From positions 1 to 8,459 of the forward strand of contig CAAGGT010000078.1 of NCBI GenBank assembly GCA_900769465.1: DNA of 8,459 nucleotides, written 5' to 3'. Below are positions 1 to 6,711 of the stretch, piece by piece; position 1 is the first letter of the stretch; every line of letters starts with the position of its first letter. The DNA comes from Bacteroidaceae bacterium (GTDB taxonomy: Bacteria > Bacteroidota > Bacteroidia > Bacteroidales > Bacteroidaceae). The notes beneath the pieces were generated by a model. It saw nothing but the letters and a program-made list of their open reading frames with translations. It did not search any database and was not told where the DNA came from. The translations under genes were made by a program, and so were the position numbers.

Positions 1-1458
1 GAGAAGGCTGGAAAAGAAAGTCCTTATGCATATGAAGAGCAGATGGCAGAAATCAGCTTTAATAATGCTAAAGCGGATAACTATGTTTTCAGTACCAAGC
101 TGTCATTGAAGTCTCTGAACAGAAGACGTTCATCCGTTCAGGATATTATGATGTATTCTGCTGAGGAAACTACGCAATTGATTGGTGAGAGTTCTGACAA
201 GGACAAGTATATACGTCCCGTTCTGGATATGTATTTCAACAAATCATTTAACAAGAAGCACGAAATAACCCTAAATGCTGTTGGAACATACTACGATTCA
301 GATTATAAGTACAACTATCGGGAGCTATTGGGCGATATTACAGATTTTGAAACCGCCACAGACATCAGTACTGATAAATATTCATTTATCGGTGATGCTA
401 TGTATAGTCTAAATTTGAAGTCGTCACAACTATTTGTTGGAACACGCTTTATGTATAATAACAATCGACAGGAAAACATTGCAGGACCTAATAGGATTGA
501 AACCAATGAGGTGTACTCCTATGTGGGAGCAACCGGTATGCTCGGGCAAAATGTAAATTATAATGTTAGCGTGGGAGTAAATCATAATGTATTTGCGACA
601 TTGGATAATGAAAGATATAGTTTTTCATATTTTCGTCCACAACTAAGCATTGGTTATTTCATAGATGAATCTTCTGACCTGATGCTTAACTACGAGGTTA
701 ATACACAGACTCCATCTATCAGTAATCTCACGTATAATCCATATTATAAGGATCCCCATTATGTATATGTCGGTAATCCCGATTTGAAGTCTGGTAATAT
801 CCATAATGTATCGTTGTCGTACTATAAAGGATTCAAAAAGTTTGTGATAAATCCCAAAATCGGATATAGTTATGCGAATGATGCAATAGTCCCTGTATTT
901 ATCCGATCTGACAATAATATCATAGAGACGTTTGGTAACATTGACTATGTTCAGAATATCACAGCAGGCTTATTCTTTCAGTGGTATCCTTTTGATAATA
1001 ATCTCTTACGATTAAGATTGTTTGCGGATGTATATCACCAGATTAACAAATATGGAGAGATGCAATGGGAGCATACAGGATTCTCGATTATCCCATCAAT
1101 AATGATGTCCTACAAAAAGTGGGGACTACAACTTTATTATCAAACAAAGAAAGAGACATTGTCAGGTCAGATGTTGAAAGTATCTCCAAGTATGGCGTAT
1201 GCGGAACTGTCATTCCGACCATTGAAGAATATGACTGTAACAGCAGGAATACGTTATCCATTTTACGACGCTTGGAAATTGACGACAGAAACACATGGCA
1301 CAGACTTGATTTCGAGGGTGGAAACGGAGCGTATTATCAATAATGCCAATATGGTCTATCTGAATTTTGTCTATAATTTCTCATTTGGAAAGAACAAGCC
1401 TAATGTTAAGCTCAAGATGAGCAACGAGGATAAGGATACCGGTATATTGGGAAGATAA
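1..1458 (+). CDS. Outer-membrane beta-barrel protein, TonB-receptor-like (C-terminal part)
   Basis: The reading frame is open from base 1, so the start lies upstream and only the last 485 codons are present. The first ATG in the window, at 43, is probably internal. The protein alternates short polar and aromatic strands with Asp/Asn-rich turns, as in a large beta-barrel. The segment around window residues 240-275, with a QTPSISNL stretch followed by GNPDLKSG (258-265) and then SLSYY, matches the conserved core of OMP_b-brl_3 barrels, which are TonB-dependent-receptor relatives usually preceded by a carboxypeptidase-regulatory-like domain and a plug. That N-terminal part is not visible. The tail after the last strand is a short hydrophilic extension ending GILGR rather than the usual terminal aromatic residue. 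The stop lies 25 bases before the C39 exporter on the same strand, which suggests one operon. Inferred role: outer-membrane receptor or conduit for the exported peptide. Family assignment is good, function is open. Confidence 0.8.
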   Translation, partial: EKAGKESPYAYEEQMAEISFNNAKADNYVFSTKLSLKSLNRRRSSVQDIMMYSAEETTQLIGESSDKDKYIRPVLDMYFNKSFNKKHEITLNAVGTYYDSDYKYNYRELLGDITDFETATDISTDKYSFIGDAMYSLNLKSSQLFVGTRFMYNNNRQENIAGPNRIETNEVYSYVGATGMLGQNVNYNVSVGVNHNVFATLDNERYSFSYFRPQLSIGYFIDESSDLMLNYEVNTQTPSISNLTYNPYYKDPHYVYVGNPDLKSGNIHNVSLSYYKGFKKFVINPKIGYSYANDAIVPVFIRSDNNIIETFGNIDYVQNITAGLFFQWYPFDNNLLRLRLFADVYHQINKYGEMQWEHTGFSIIPSIMMSYKKWGLQLYYQTKKETLSGQMLKVSPSMAYAELSFRPLKNMTVTAGIRYPFYDAWKLTTETHGTDLISRVETERIINNANMVYLNFVYNFSFGKNKPNVKLKMSNEDKDTGILGR

Positions 1459-1483
1459 TATATGATTAAAGAGCGAAATATTT

Positions 1484-3682
1484 ATGAAATTTCCATCATA
1501 TATTCAATACAATGTTAAAGACTGTGGTCCATCCTGTCTGAGGATTATATCAAAGTTCTATGGCAAGGAATATTCTTTATCATACCTCAGAGAACTCTGT
1601 CAAGTATCTAGAGAAGGTACCTCGATTGTATATATGAGTGAGGCTGCAAAAAGTTTAGGTTATAATACCTCATTTGAAAACATACAATGGGAAGAGTTGA
1701 GGGTTAGATGTAACGAGTTTCCATGTATTGTGCATTTGCGACAAAATCATTTTGTGGTCCTATATAATATTGATGACTCTTCAGAAGGGAAAGTATATAT
1801 ATCAGATCCAGCTATTGGGTTATTGACATATAACAAAACAACTTTTATTAATTCATGGTTAGGAGAAGACAATTGTGGCGTGGTTTTATTCTTAAAACCA
1901 TCGCCACAATTTGATACCATTACTCCAATTGCACACTCTAACCCTATAGTAACTCAATTAAGGGGTGTAGCCAAGGCGATAAAACCTTATAAGTCCCATT
2001 TTTTAGGAATGTTCTTGACGGTTTGTATTGCTCTTAGCTTTAATTTTTTGATGCCATACTTATCCCAATCAGTTGTAGATAAAGGTATAAACAGAAAAGA
2101 TGTTTCATTTATTGTACTAATCCTAATTGCGCAGGTCATGGTGGTGGTAGGTCAGACTACTGCAAATATTGTACGCAACATTATAACTTTAAAAGTATCA
2201 ACCAATATAAACATAGATATTGTTTCCAATTTCTTATCCAAGATGCTAAAATTGCCAATCTCCTTTTTTGAAACAACATTTATTGGAGATGTAATTCAAC
2301 GCATTAGAGATTGTGATAGATTACAGCTGTTTTTTACGACCACTATTGTATCAATTGTTGTATCTTTTTTATCAATTGTTATATATGCAATTATATTAGG
2401 CAAATACAACATGAATGTATTTGTCGTATTTATTCTGGGTAGTCTAATTTATGTATTGTGGATAATGTATTTTTTACGATATCGAAAGAGATTAGATTAT
2501 CAAAGGTTTCAAGAGTCCTCGATAAGCCAGAATAATATAGTTGAAATGTTCGAGGCAATAAATGAAATAAAACTTCATCAAATAGAAAATAGCAAAATTA
2601 ACGAGTGGAAACAAACTCAAAAAAAATTATATGACATATCCCTTAAAAGATTAAATGTAGCACACGTACAAGAAGCGGGAGGTATATTTATTGATCAAAT
2701 AAAGAATGTTATAATGTCCTTTTTTGCCGCAACATCCGTTATTGATGGCTCTATGACCTTGGGAATGATGATGGCAATGCAATATATAATGGGCCAAATA
2801 AATACCCCAATTCTTCAGTTTGTGCAGTTCCTCCAATTAAGCCAAGATGCAAAAATTGCAATGGAGAGGATTAATGAAATACATGAAATGTCTAACGAGG
2901 ATAGTTGTTGCAAAAATATAGAACATGCCACACTTAAAGCAGATATAAGGATTAATGACTTAACGTTTAAATATCCAGGAGCAAAAAGTAATGCTCTTGC
3001 AAACATTAATTTAGTCATACCATATGGAAAGACAACTGCCATTGTTGGTGCGTCTGGATGTGGTAAAACAACCCTACTAAAACTATTATTAAAGTTTTAT
3101 CGTACATCTTTGGGTGACATTTATATTGGAGATAAAAACCTAAACGATATAATGTCATCTGAATGGAGAGCAATATGTGGGGTTGTAATGCAAAATGGAT
3201 ATATATTCCCCACAACAATAGAAGAGAATATAACCCTATGTGGTACAAATGCCAATAGTCGAGAGAAAGGAAGAATGGTAGAGGTGGCAAAATTAGCACT
3301 ACTTGATGACTATGTTAATGCTTTACCTAGGAAATATAAAACAATAGTTGGTAAAGATGGTATAGGTCTAAGTAGTGGACAAAAACAACGACTTTTAATT
3401 GCACGAACTTTATATAAAAACGCAGATTATATTTTCCTAGATGAAGCAACAAACTCGTTAGATACAAAAAATGAAGCAACCGTAGTTAGAAACTTAAATG
3501 ATCATTGCAAGAACAAAACATTAGTTGTAATTGCCCACCGTCTTAGTACAGTGAAAAGTGCAGATCAGATTGTTGTAATGGATTCTGGTCGCATAGTTGA
3601 AATTGGGAAACATAATGAGTTAATATCTAAAAAAGGATATTATTACAACTTGGTAAAGAATCAATTAGAGTTAGATAAGTAA
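1484..3682 (+). CDS. Peptidase-containing ABC exporter (C39 bacteriocin/peptide exporter)
   Basis: Full-length (732 aa) bifunctional exporter of the ComA/LagD/PCAT type. It would cut a double-glycine leader on the cytoplasmic face and export the mature peptide across the inner membrane. Residues 1-140 form a C39 cysteine peptidase with Gln8 (oxyanion), Cys14 in the DCGPSC motif, His89 and Asp108, so the catalytic set is complete. Residues about 170-450 hold hydrophobic membrane segments (near 172-195, 208-228, 285-305, 308-330 and 404-435). Residues about 488-725 form the ATPase: Walker A GASGCGKTT (522-530), Q-loop Gln570, signature LSSGQ (629-633), Walker B with Asp653-Glu654, D-loop SLD and H-loop His685. 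All are canonical, so it should be active. A stop (TGA at 1463) shortly upstream in frame makes 1484 the first ATG. It follows the barrel gene closely and precedes a small gene with a matching leader. No HlyD-type adaptor is visible here; one could lie upstream. Confidence 0.95.
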   Translation: MKFPSYIQYNVKDCGPSCLRIISKFYGKEYSLSYLRELCQVSREGTSIVYMSEAAKSLGYNTSFENIQWEELRVRCNEFPCIVHLRQNHFVVLYNIDDSSEGKVYISDPAIGLLTYNKTTFINSWLGEDNCGVVLFLKPSPQFDTITPIAHSNPIVTQLRGVAKAIKPYKSHFLGMFLTVCIALSFNFLMPYLSQSVVDKGINRKDVSFIVLILIAQVMVVVGQTTANIVRNIITLKVSTNINIDIVSNFLSKMLKLPISFFETTFIGDVIQRIRDCDRLQLFFTTTIVSIVVSFLSIVIYAIILGKYNMNVFVVFILGSLIYVLWIMYFLRYRKRLDYQRFQESSISQNNIVEMFEAINEIKLHQIENSKINEWKQTQKKLYDISLKRLNVAHVQEAGGIFIDQIKNVIMSFFAATSVIDGSMTLGMMMAMQYIMGQINTPILQFVQFLQLSQDAKIAMERINEIHEMSNEDSCCKNIEHATLKADIRINDLTFKYPGAKSNALANINLVIPYGKTTAIVGASGCGKTTLLKLLLKFYRTSLGDIYIGDKNLNDIMSSEWRAICGVVMQNGYIFPTTIEENITLCGTNANSREKGRMVEVAKLALLDDYVNALPRKYKTIVGKDGIGLSSGQKQRLLIARTLYKNADYIFLDEATNSLDTKNEATVVRNLNDHCKNKTLVVIAHRLSTVKSADQIVVMDSGRIVEIGKHNELISKKGYYYNLVKNQLELDK

Positions 3683-3781
3683 GTTATAGTTTATGACATT
3701 AAGACTTTAAATTATATCATAAAATGAGCGGAGGCCGAAAAGCTTATAGAGTAGGCATAACAACCAATAAATTGATGTATT

Positions 3782-3952
3782 ATGGATAAAAATTATGAAA
3801 TGGAGCCATCATTTGAAGAGAAAGACATTGAGCAGATTTTTGGCGGAGATTCAGTAACTGCCAACACAATTGGAGAGATGACCGAAACACAAACTGTAAA
3901 ACAGCAGGAAAAATCACAAGAATTGACTCATGCCAGTGACAACTTAGGTTAA
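3782..3952 (+). CDS. Small double-glycine-leader peptide, predicted substrate of the C39 exporter
   Basis: A 56-residue ORF beginning MDKNYEM. Residues 11-22 fit the double-glycine leader pattern: Phe11 at -12, Glu at -11, Asp15 at -8, Ile16 at -7, Ile19 at -4, Gly21-Gly22 at -2/-1. C39 peptidases read exactly these hydrophobic positions and cut after the second Gly. Cleavage would leave a 34-residue peptide starting DSVTANTIG and ending SDNLG. It has six acidic and two basic residues, nine Ser/Thr, and no Cys, Trp, Tyr or Phe. It sits 99 bases after the exporter on the same strand and 21 bases before a strong stem-loop, so it looks like the last gene of that operon. The ribosome-binding site is weak, as is usual in Bacteroidota. 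I do not recognise the mature peptide. A signalling peptide or an unusual bacteriocin are both possible. The main alternative is that the ORF is a chance reading frame, but leader match plus location argues against that. Confidence 0.75.
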   Translation: MDKNYEMEPSFEEKDIEQIFGGDSVTANTIGEMTETQTVKQQEKSQELTHASDNLG

Positions 3953-3973
3953 TGGCTAGTGTAATTCTATAGC

Positions 3974-4006
3974 AAGAGTGGATAATTTCAGCAATTATCC
4001 ACTCTT
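3974..4006 (+). terminator. Perfect 14-bp stem-loop ending the peptide operon
   Basis: AAGAGTGGATAATT (3974-3987) and its exact reverse complement (3993-4006) flank a 5-base loop, TCAGC. The structure begins 21 bases after the stop of the small peptide gene. The run of A at the left arm and T at the right arm is short and there is no long T-tract after the stem, so it may act as a weak intrinsic terminator in either direction or as a 3'-end-stabilising hairpin. The perfect stem makes chance unlikely. Confidence 0.75.
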
Positions 4007-4039
4007 ACATATTCATATAATTCATACCATCCACGAATT

Positions 4040-4123
4040 TCAGTAGAGGTAGTAGTTGTTCTGAAATGTAGTCAGTTGACGATCTCTGAATGGCTTCTTG
4101 GGGTTATTGACCTTGTGAGGTGT
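4040..4123 (-). pseudogene. Possible C-terminal remnant of an unrecognised gene
   Basis: Reading the - strand, 27 sense codons lie between a TAA (4124-4126) and a TGA (4040-4042). The translation runs from TPHKVNNPKKPFRDRQ to QNNYYLY, a Lys/Arg-rich stretch followed by a Tyr-rich tail that looks more like real protein than random AT-rich DNA. There is no start codon and no gene upstream on this strand. I do not recognise the family, and a chance open frame of this length is quite possible. Confidence 0.2.
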
Positions 4124-4210
4124 TTACGGATTGTAACATAAATCAAATTATATATATAGCGATGCTCTTATGGAAAATTCAATACTCTGGGGGCGATTTT
4201 TAGGATTTCA

Positions 4211-4242
4211 TTAAATTATCTAATATTATATCACTAATTTTG
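4211..4242 (+). promoter_or_regulatory. Bacteroidota-type promoter for the DUF262 pair
   Basis: TAATTTTG at 4235-4242 fits the Bacteroides -7 consensus TAnnTTTG exactly. The -33 region at the expected 20-base spacing is only TTAA (4211-4214), a poor match to TTTG. Transcription would start near 4249, leaving a leader of about 20 bases before the ATG at 4269. The position just ahead of a new module supports independent transcription. Confidence 0.5.
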
Positions 4243-4268
4243 TACAAATTTAGAAAAAACTAGGCATT

Positions 4269-5456
4269 ATGGATAATAAGGTTTACTATGGTGAGTATTC
4301 ACTAGCGTATTGGATAGAATTGATGTTAAAAGGTAATATAGAATTACCCGAGTATCAAAGATGTTTTGCTTGGGAAGAAGAACAGTTTAAGATTCTTATA
4401 GAATCAATTAGAACCAAACAATTCATCCCACCTATTACCATTGGTGCATTTCATTCAACTAATGGCAACAAAAATTTTATAATTGATGGCCAACAACGAT
4501 TAACATGCATTTTATTGGCATTTTTAGATAGATTTCCTAAAAAAGAAGCTGGTCAACCTATTCATGATGCTTTGGCCAATGAAAACGATGACGAAGATGA
4601 CGAAGATGAGACCAATAATGATAATATGATTGAATGGACATTTCGAGAATTATTGTCTAAAGGAAATAATAGGATGTCAATTCTGTCTAAATGTTCATCA
4701 GAATACTATAAAGAACTCAATTTAAACTTACCTGATGATTTCTTTACTAAGAATTATCTGGGATTTTCATATATAGTACCAGGAAGCCTAGATTCATCCG
4801 CTCAGCAAAAATTTTTCTCCAGTGTTTTTAGAAATATAAATATTCAAGGAAAGTCTCTGTACATATTGGAAAGTCGAGCTTCTCTATATTTCCTTAATAG
4901 CGAACTTAAAGATTGGTTTGATCCTAAATTTAGTAAGGATATCTCAAGTAGCGTGGTTGATAAATCAAAGAAAAGTCGAATGGACTTTGTAAGATATCTT
5001 TCATTACTTTCACAATACCACAAAACGACAGATGAAAATAAAGTTGCCTACAGATATGCCCGTAAAATGGAAGAATATTATGAGACATACATTTATTCTG
5101 TTGTAAATGATGATGATTCCATTTTGTTTGGAAAGTATACTGATTTATATGCAGATAAAAAATATCATGAACGTTTGGAGGTTTTAAGTTCCTATATTTC
5201 AGATTTAGATTTACAGCGTTCATACTCTTCTATTATAGATATGGATATATTTTTCTTTGGTTTGATCTATCATACTCTATTTAAGATGAACAATATTGAT
5301 ACAACTCAGAAAAATGAATTGACAAAAGAGCTATCTGAAAAAATAACAGAACTTAAAGCAGACATCAAACACACAAAGACTCCTTCGTTACTTAAGTATT
5401 TAAGAACACGCGTAAAATGTTCAGTGAATATTTACTCTAAATATATAACGAGATGA
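4269..5456 (+). CDS. DUF262 (GmrS / ParB-like fold) domain protein
   Basis: The N-terminal 90 residues carry the DUF262 signature: LPEYQRCFAW (26-35), a helix with LIESI (43-47) followed by PPITIG (54-59), and the hallmark IIDGQQRLT (71-79). FRNINIQGKSL (187-197) matches the conserved FxxIN-x-G-xxL element typical of the domain's second half. DUF262 is the N-terminal half of GmrSD-type modification-dependent restriction enzymes and has a ParB/sulfiredoxin-like nucleotide-binding fold. No C-terminal HNH (DUF1524) module with His-Asn-His pattern is visible, so this is a DUF262-only protein. An acidic low-complexity insert (residues about 104-119) is encoded by a short tandem repeat. The C-terminus (about 345-372) is helical and Lys/Glu-rich. 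The stop overlaps the next gene's start (ATGA), so the two products are likely made together and may interact. A defence role is inferred from family and pairing; the biochemical activity is unknown. Confidence 0.85.
   Translation: MDNKVYYGEYSLAYWIELMLKGNIELPEYQRCFAWEEEQFKILIESIRTKQFIPPITIGAFHSTNGNKNFIIDGQQRLTCILLAFLDRFPKKEAGQPIHDALANENDDEDDEDETNNDNMIEWTFRELLSKGNNRMSILSKCSSEYYKELNLNLPDDFFTKNYLGFSYIVPGSLDSSAQQKFFSSVFRNINIQGKSLYILESRASLYFLNSELKDWFDPKFSKDISSSVVDKSKKSRMDFVRYLSLLSQYHKTTDENKVAYRYARKMEEYYETYIYSVVNDDDSILFGKYTDLYADKKYHERLEVLSSYISDLDLQRSYSSIIDMDIFFFGLIYHTLFKMNNIDTTQKNELTKELSEKITELKADIKHTKTPSLLKYLRTRVKCSVNIYSKYITR
4587..4610 (+). repeat. In-frame 9-bp tandem repeat encoding an acidic linker
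   Basis: GATGACGAA occurs twice in direct succession and a third partial copy (GATGAG) follows. The repeat is in frame and encodes Asp-Asp-Glu units in the acidic insert of the DUF262 protein. Because the unit is a multiple of three, copy-number change would lengthen or shorten the linker without a frameshift. Confidence 0.7.
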
Positions 5457-5860
5457 GTGCTCATAAAGACTTTATATTAACTCCTATAACGGAAATTTTG
5501 GATGAAGCTGCCAATGCAACACATTGTGTGCAGCAAGGCATTGATATATATCCTTTGAGTGATTATATAATGCAATCAATCTTTATAAAAATGACCGGTG
5601 CACAGGAGCAAAAGATGAAATGTATATGTTGGGATATATCGACATATGATTTTGAAGCCCGTTATTCTATATATCACAATTGGTCTTTAGGAGAATGTTC
5701 TTCATTATCAGATAAAAATAAGATATTAGGTATTATAATAAATAGTATTTCCAAAAACGACACTAATTTTGATCCTGCAATAATAATAAATAGGAATGAT
5801 ATTATTGCAGAAACAAAACAATGCTTAAAGAGATTTTTTGAGAACTCTGGAATAAATTGA
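5453..5860 (+). CDS. DUF262-partner protein with HEPN-like R-x4-H motif, possibly truncated
   Basis: 135 codons, starting with an ATGA overlap of the DUF262 stop, the mark of translational coupling. I do not firmly recognise the family. The centre (residues about 35-75) looks like a conserved helical block: PLSDYIMQSIF, then MTGAQEQKMKCICWDIST, then ARYSIYHNW. The last contains Arg70-x4-His75, the spacing of the HEPN ribonuclease catalytic motif, although position two is Tyr where Asn, Asp or His is usual. A small HEPN protein beside a DUF262 gene would fit a toxin or defence-effector pair. No signal peptide or membrane segment is seen. The stop TGA at 5858-5860 coincides with the inferred first three bases of the adjoining IS21 element, so the native C-terminus may have been lost. 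Gene reality is well supported by overlap and composition; the HEPN reading is tentative. Confidence 0.75.
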   Translation: MSAHKDFILTPITEILDEAANATHCVQQGIDIYPLSDYIMQSIFIKMTGAQEQKMKCICWDISTYDFEARYSIYHNWSLGECSSLSDKNKILGIIINSISKNDTNFDPAIIINRNDIIAETKQCLKRFFENSGIN

Positions 5861-5905
5861 CTATATCACATTGAATGTACCTCCTAGAGCGTTTTCAAAT
5901 GTACC
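5858..5905 (-). repeat. IS21 left-end transposase-binding repeats (two units)
   Basis: AATGTACC, the reverse complement of the right-end sites, occurs at 5874-5881 and 5898-5905, exactly 24 bases apart. The inverted 24-base units correspond to 5858-5881 and 5882-5905. IS21-family ends are known to carry multiple subterminal repeats bound by IstA. A third site at the next 24-base step (5922) is absent. Confidence 0.8.
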
Positions 5906-5941
5906 ACTTCAGATATGGTCGCTTTAGGTTCGGCAAAGTTA

Positions 5942-6676
5942 TTATTTTTTCTGATTTTTTCTTCTCATCGAGTCTCCTTTCAGTTCAACCCGAACCGCAT
6001 TGGCGGTGAGGCGGTCCATGATGGCGTCAGCCAAGGTCGGCTCATTGATATAGTCATACCATTTTGAGACCGGAAGCTGTGATGTGACGATCACGGATTT
6101 CCTCTGATAGCAGTCTTCCAGGATCTGCAGCAACGCCAGACGCGAGTTGTTATCGAGCGGCTGTAGTCCGAAGTCATCAAAGATGACGAGGTCATTTCTC
6201 TCTATATGATTGATGACCTTAAGAAGACTCCCGTCAAGTTTAGCGAGTGCTATGCGCTCGATGAACTTGTTCATGGAGAAGTATTCCACTCGGTGTCCCA
6301 TGAAGCAGGCCTGCCTTCCGATCGCACATGCCAGGAACGACTTTCCGCATCCTGTCTTGCCGTCTATGAGAAGATTCTCTGCTCTGTCTATGAACGTGCA
6401 GTCCATAAGTTTGAGAAGCATCTCCTTGCTTAGATTTCTGTCTTCTGAACAGATTACATCTTCCATTACAGCGTTGTATCGCAGTTTGCTGGTCTTGAGA
6501 TACATCTCTGTTCTCTTGCGGTTGCGGTACTGCTGTTCGGCTTCGGCAAGTCTTGCCATAAAGGTGTCCAAAGTGGGCCACTGATTTACAGGCATACTCT
6601 GGAGAGCCTTGTAGCACTCTGCCATGCCCTTGAGTTTAAGTCCCTCCAACTGGAGGATTGTTTCTTGTGTATTCAT
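5942..6676 (-). CDS. istB: IS21 helper ATPase IstB
   Basis: 244-residue AAA+ ATPase of the DnaA/DnaC-like clade, the usual IstB length. It forms the oligomer that bends target DNA and licenses IstA for strand transfer. Visible motifs: Walker A GKTGCGKS (106-113), Walker B LVIFDDFG (163-170), sensor-1 VTSQLP (198-202 region), and the IstB-typical EPTLADAIMDRL (212-223) with the arginine near the sensor-2/arginine-finger position. The N-terminal 100 residues are the helical IstB N domain. The C-terminus is basic (RRKNQKK), fitting DNA binding. The ATG at 6676 lies 35 bases after the istA stop; the ATG at 6690 meets a stop after four codons, so 6676 is the start. Probably cotranscribed with istA. 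It appears intact. Confidence 0.95.
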   Translation of the reverse strand: MNTQETILQLEGLKLKGMAECYKALQSMPVNQWPTLDTFMARLAEAEQQYRNRKRTEMYLKTSKLRYNAVMEDVICSEDRNLSKEMLLKLMDCTFIDRAENLLIDGKTGCGKSFLACAIGRQACFMGHRVEYFSMNKFIERIALAKLDGSLLKVINHIERNDLVIFDDFGLQPLDNNSRLALLQILEDCYQRKSVIVTSQLPVSKWYDYINEPTLADAIMDRLTANAVRVELKGDSMRRKNQKK

Positions 6677-6711
6677 TAGCTAGTATTCATTTGTGTGCCA
6701 GCCTGGTTGTT

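Larger units (their letters stand above)
3953..4268. other. 316-base gap between the peptide and DUF262 modules
   Basis: This stretch contains the stem-loop at 3974-4006, a 27-codon open segment on the - strand (4040-4123) that may be a gene remnant, and an AT-rich promoter-like region before 4269. Tiny + strand ORFs starting at 4162 and 4170 (13-14 codons) have no supporting context. I see no RNA gene, attachment site or complete gene here. Confidence 0.6.

Noticed and set aside
1065..1343. 92-codon ORF within the barrel gene in another frame
   Set aside because: It is fully inside the barrel coding region, which carries the conserved family motifs in its own frame.
1462..1518. 18-residue ORF between the barrel and exporter genes
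   Set aside because: It overlaps the exporter start out of frame and has no recognisable features; probably chance.
3724..3789. Short ORF beginning MSGGRKAY just before the leader-peptide gene
   Set aside because: It has only 21 residues, contains no leader pattern, and overlaps the start of the better supported ORF at 3782.
4162..4214. Tiny ORFs starting at 4162 and 4170, one containing a Gly-Gly pair
   Set aside because: They are 13-14 codons long, lack leader residues at -4/-7/-12, and lie upstream of a separate promoter rather than in the peptide operon.
4269..5456. Complete GmrSD-type restriction enzyme
   Set aside because: The DUF262 half is clear, but no DUF1524/HNH motif is seen in the C-terminal region or in the next gene.
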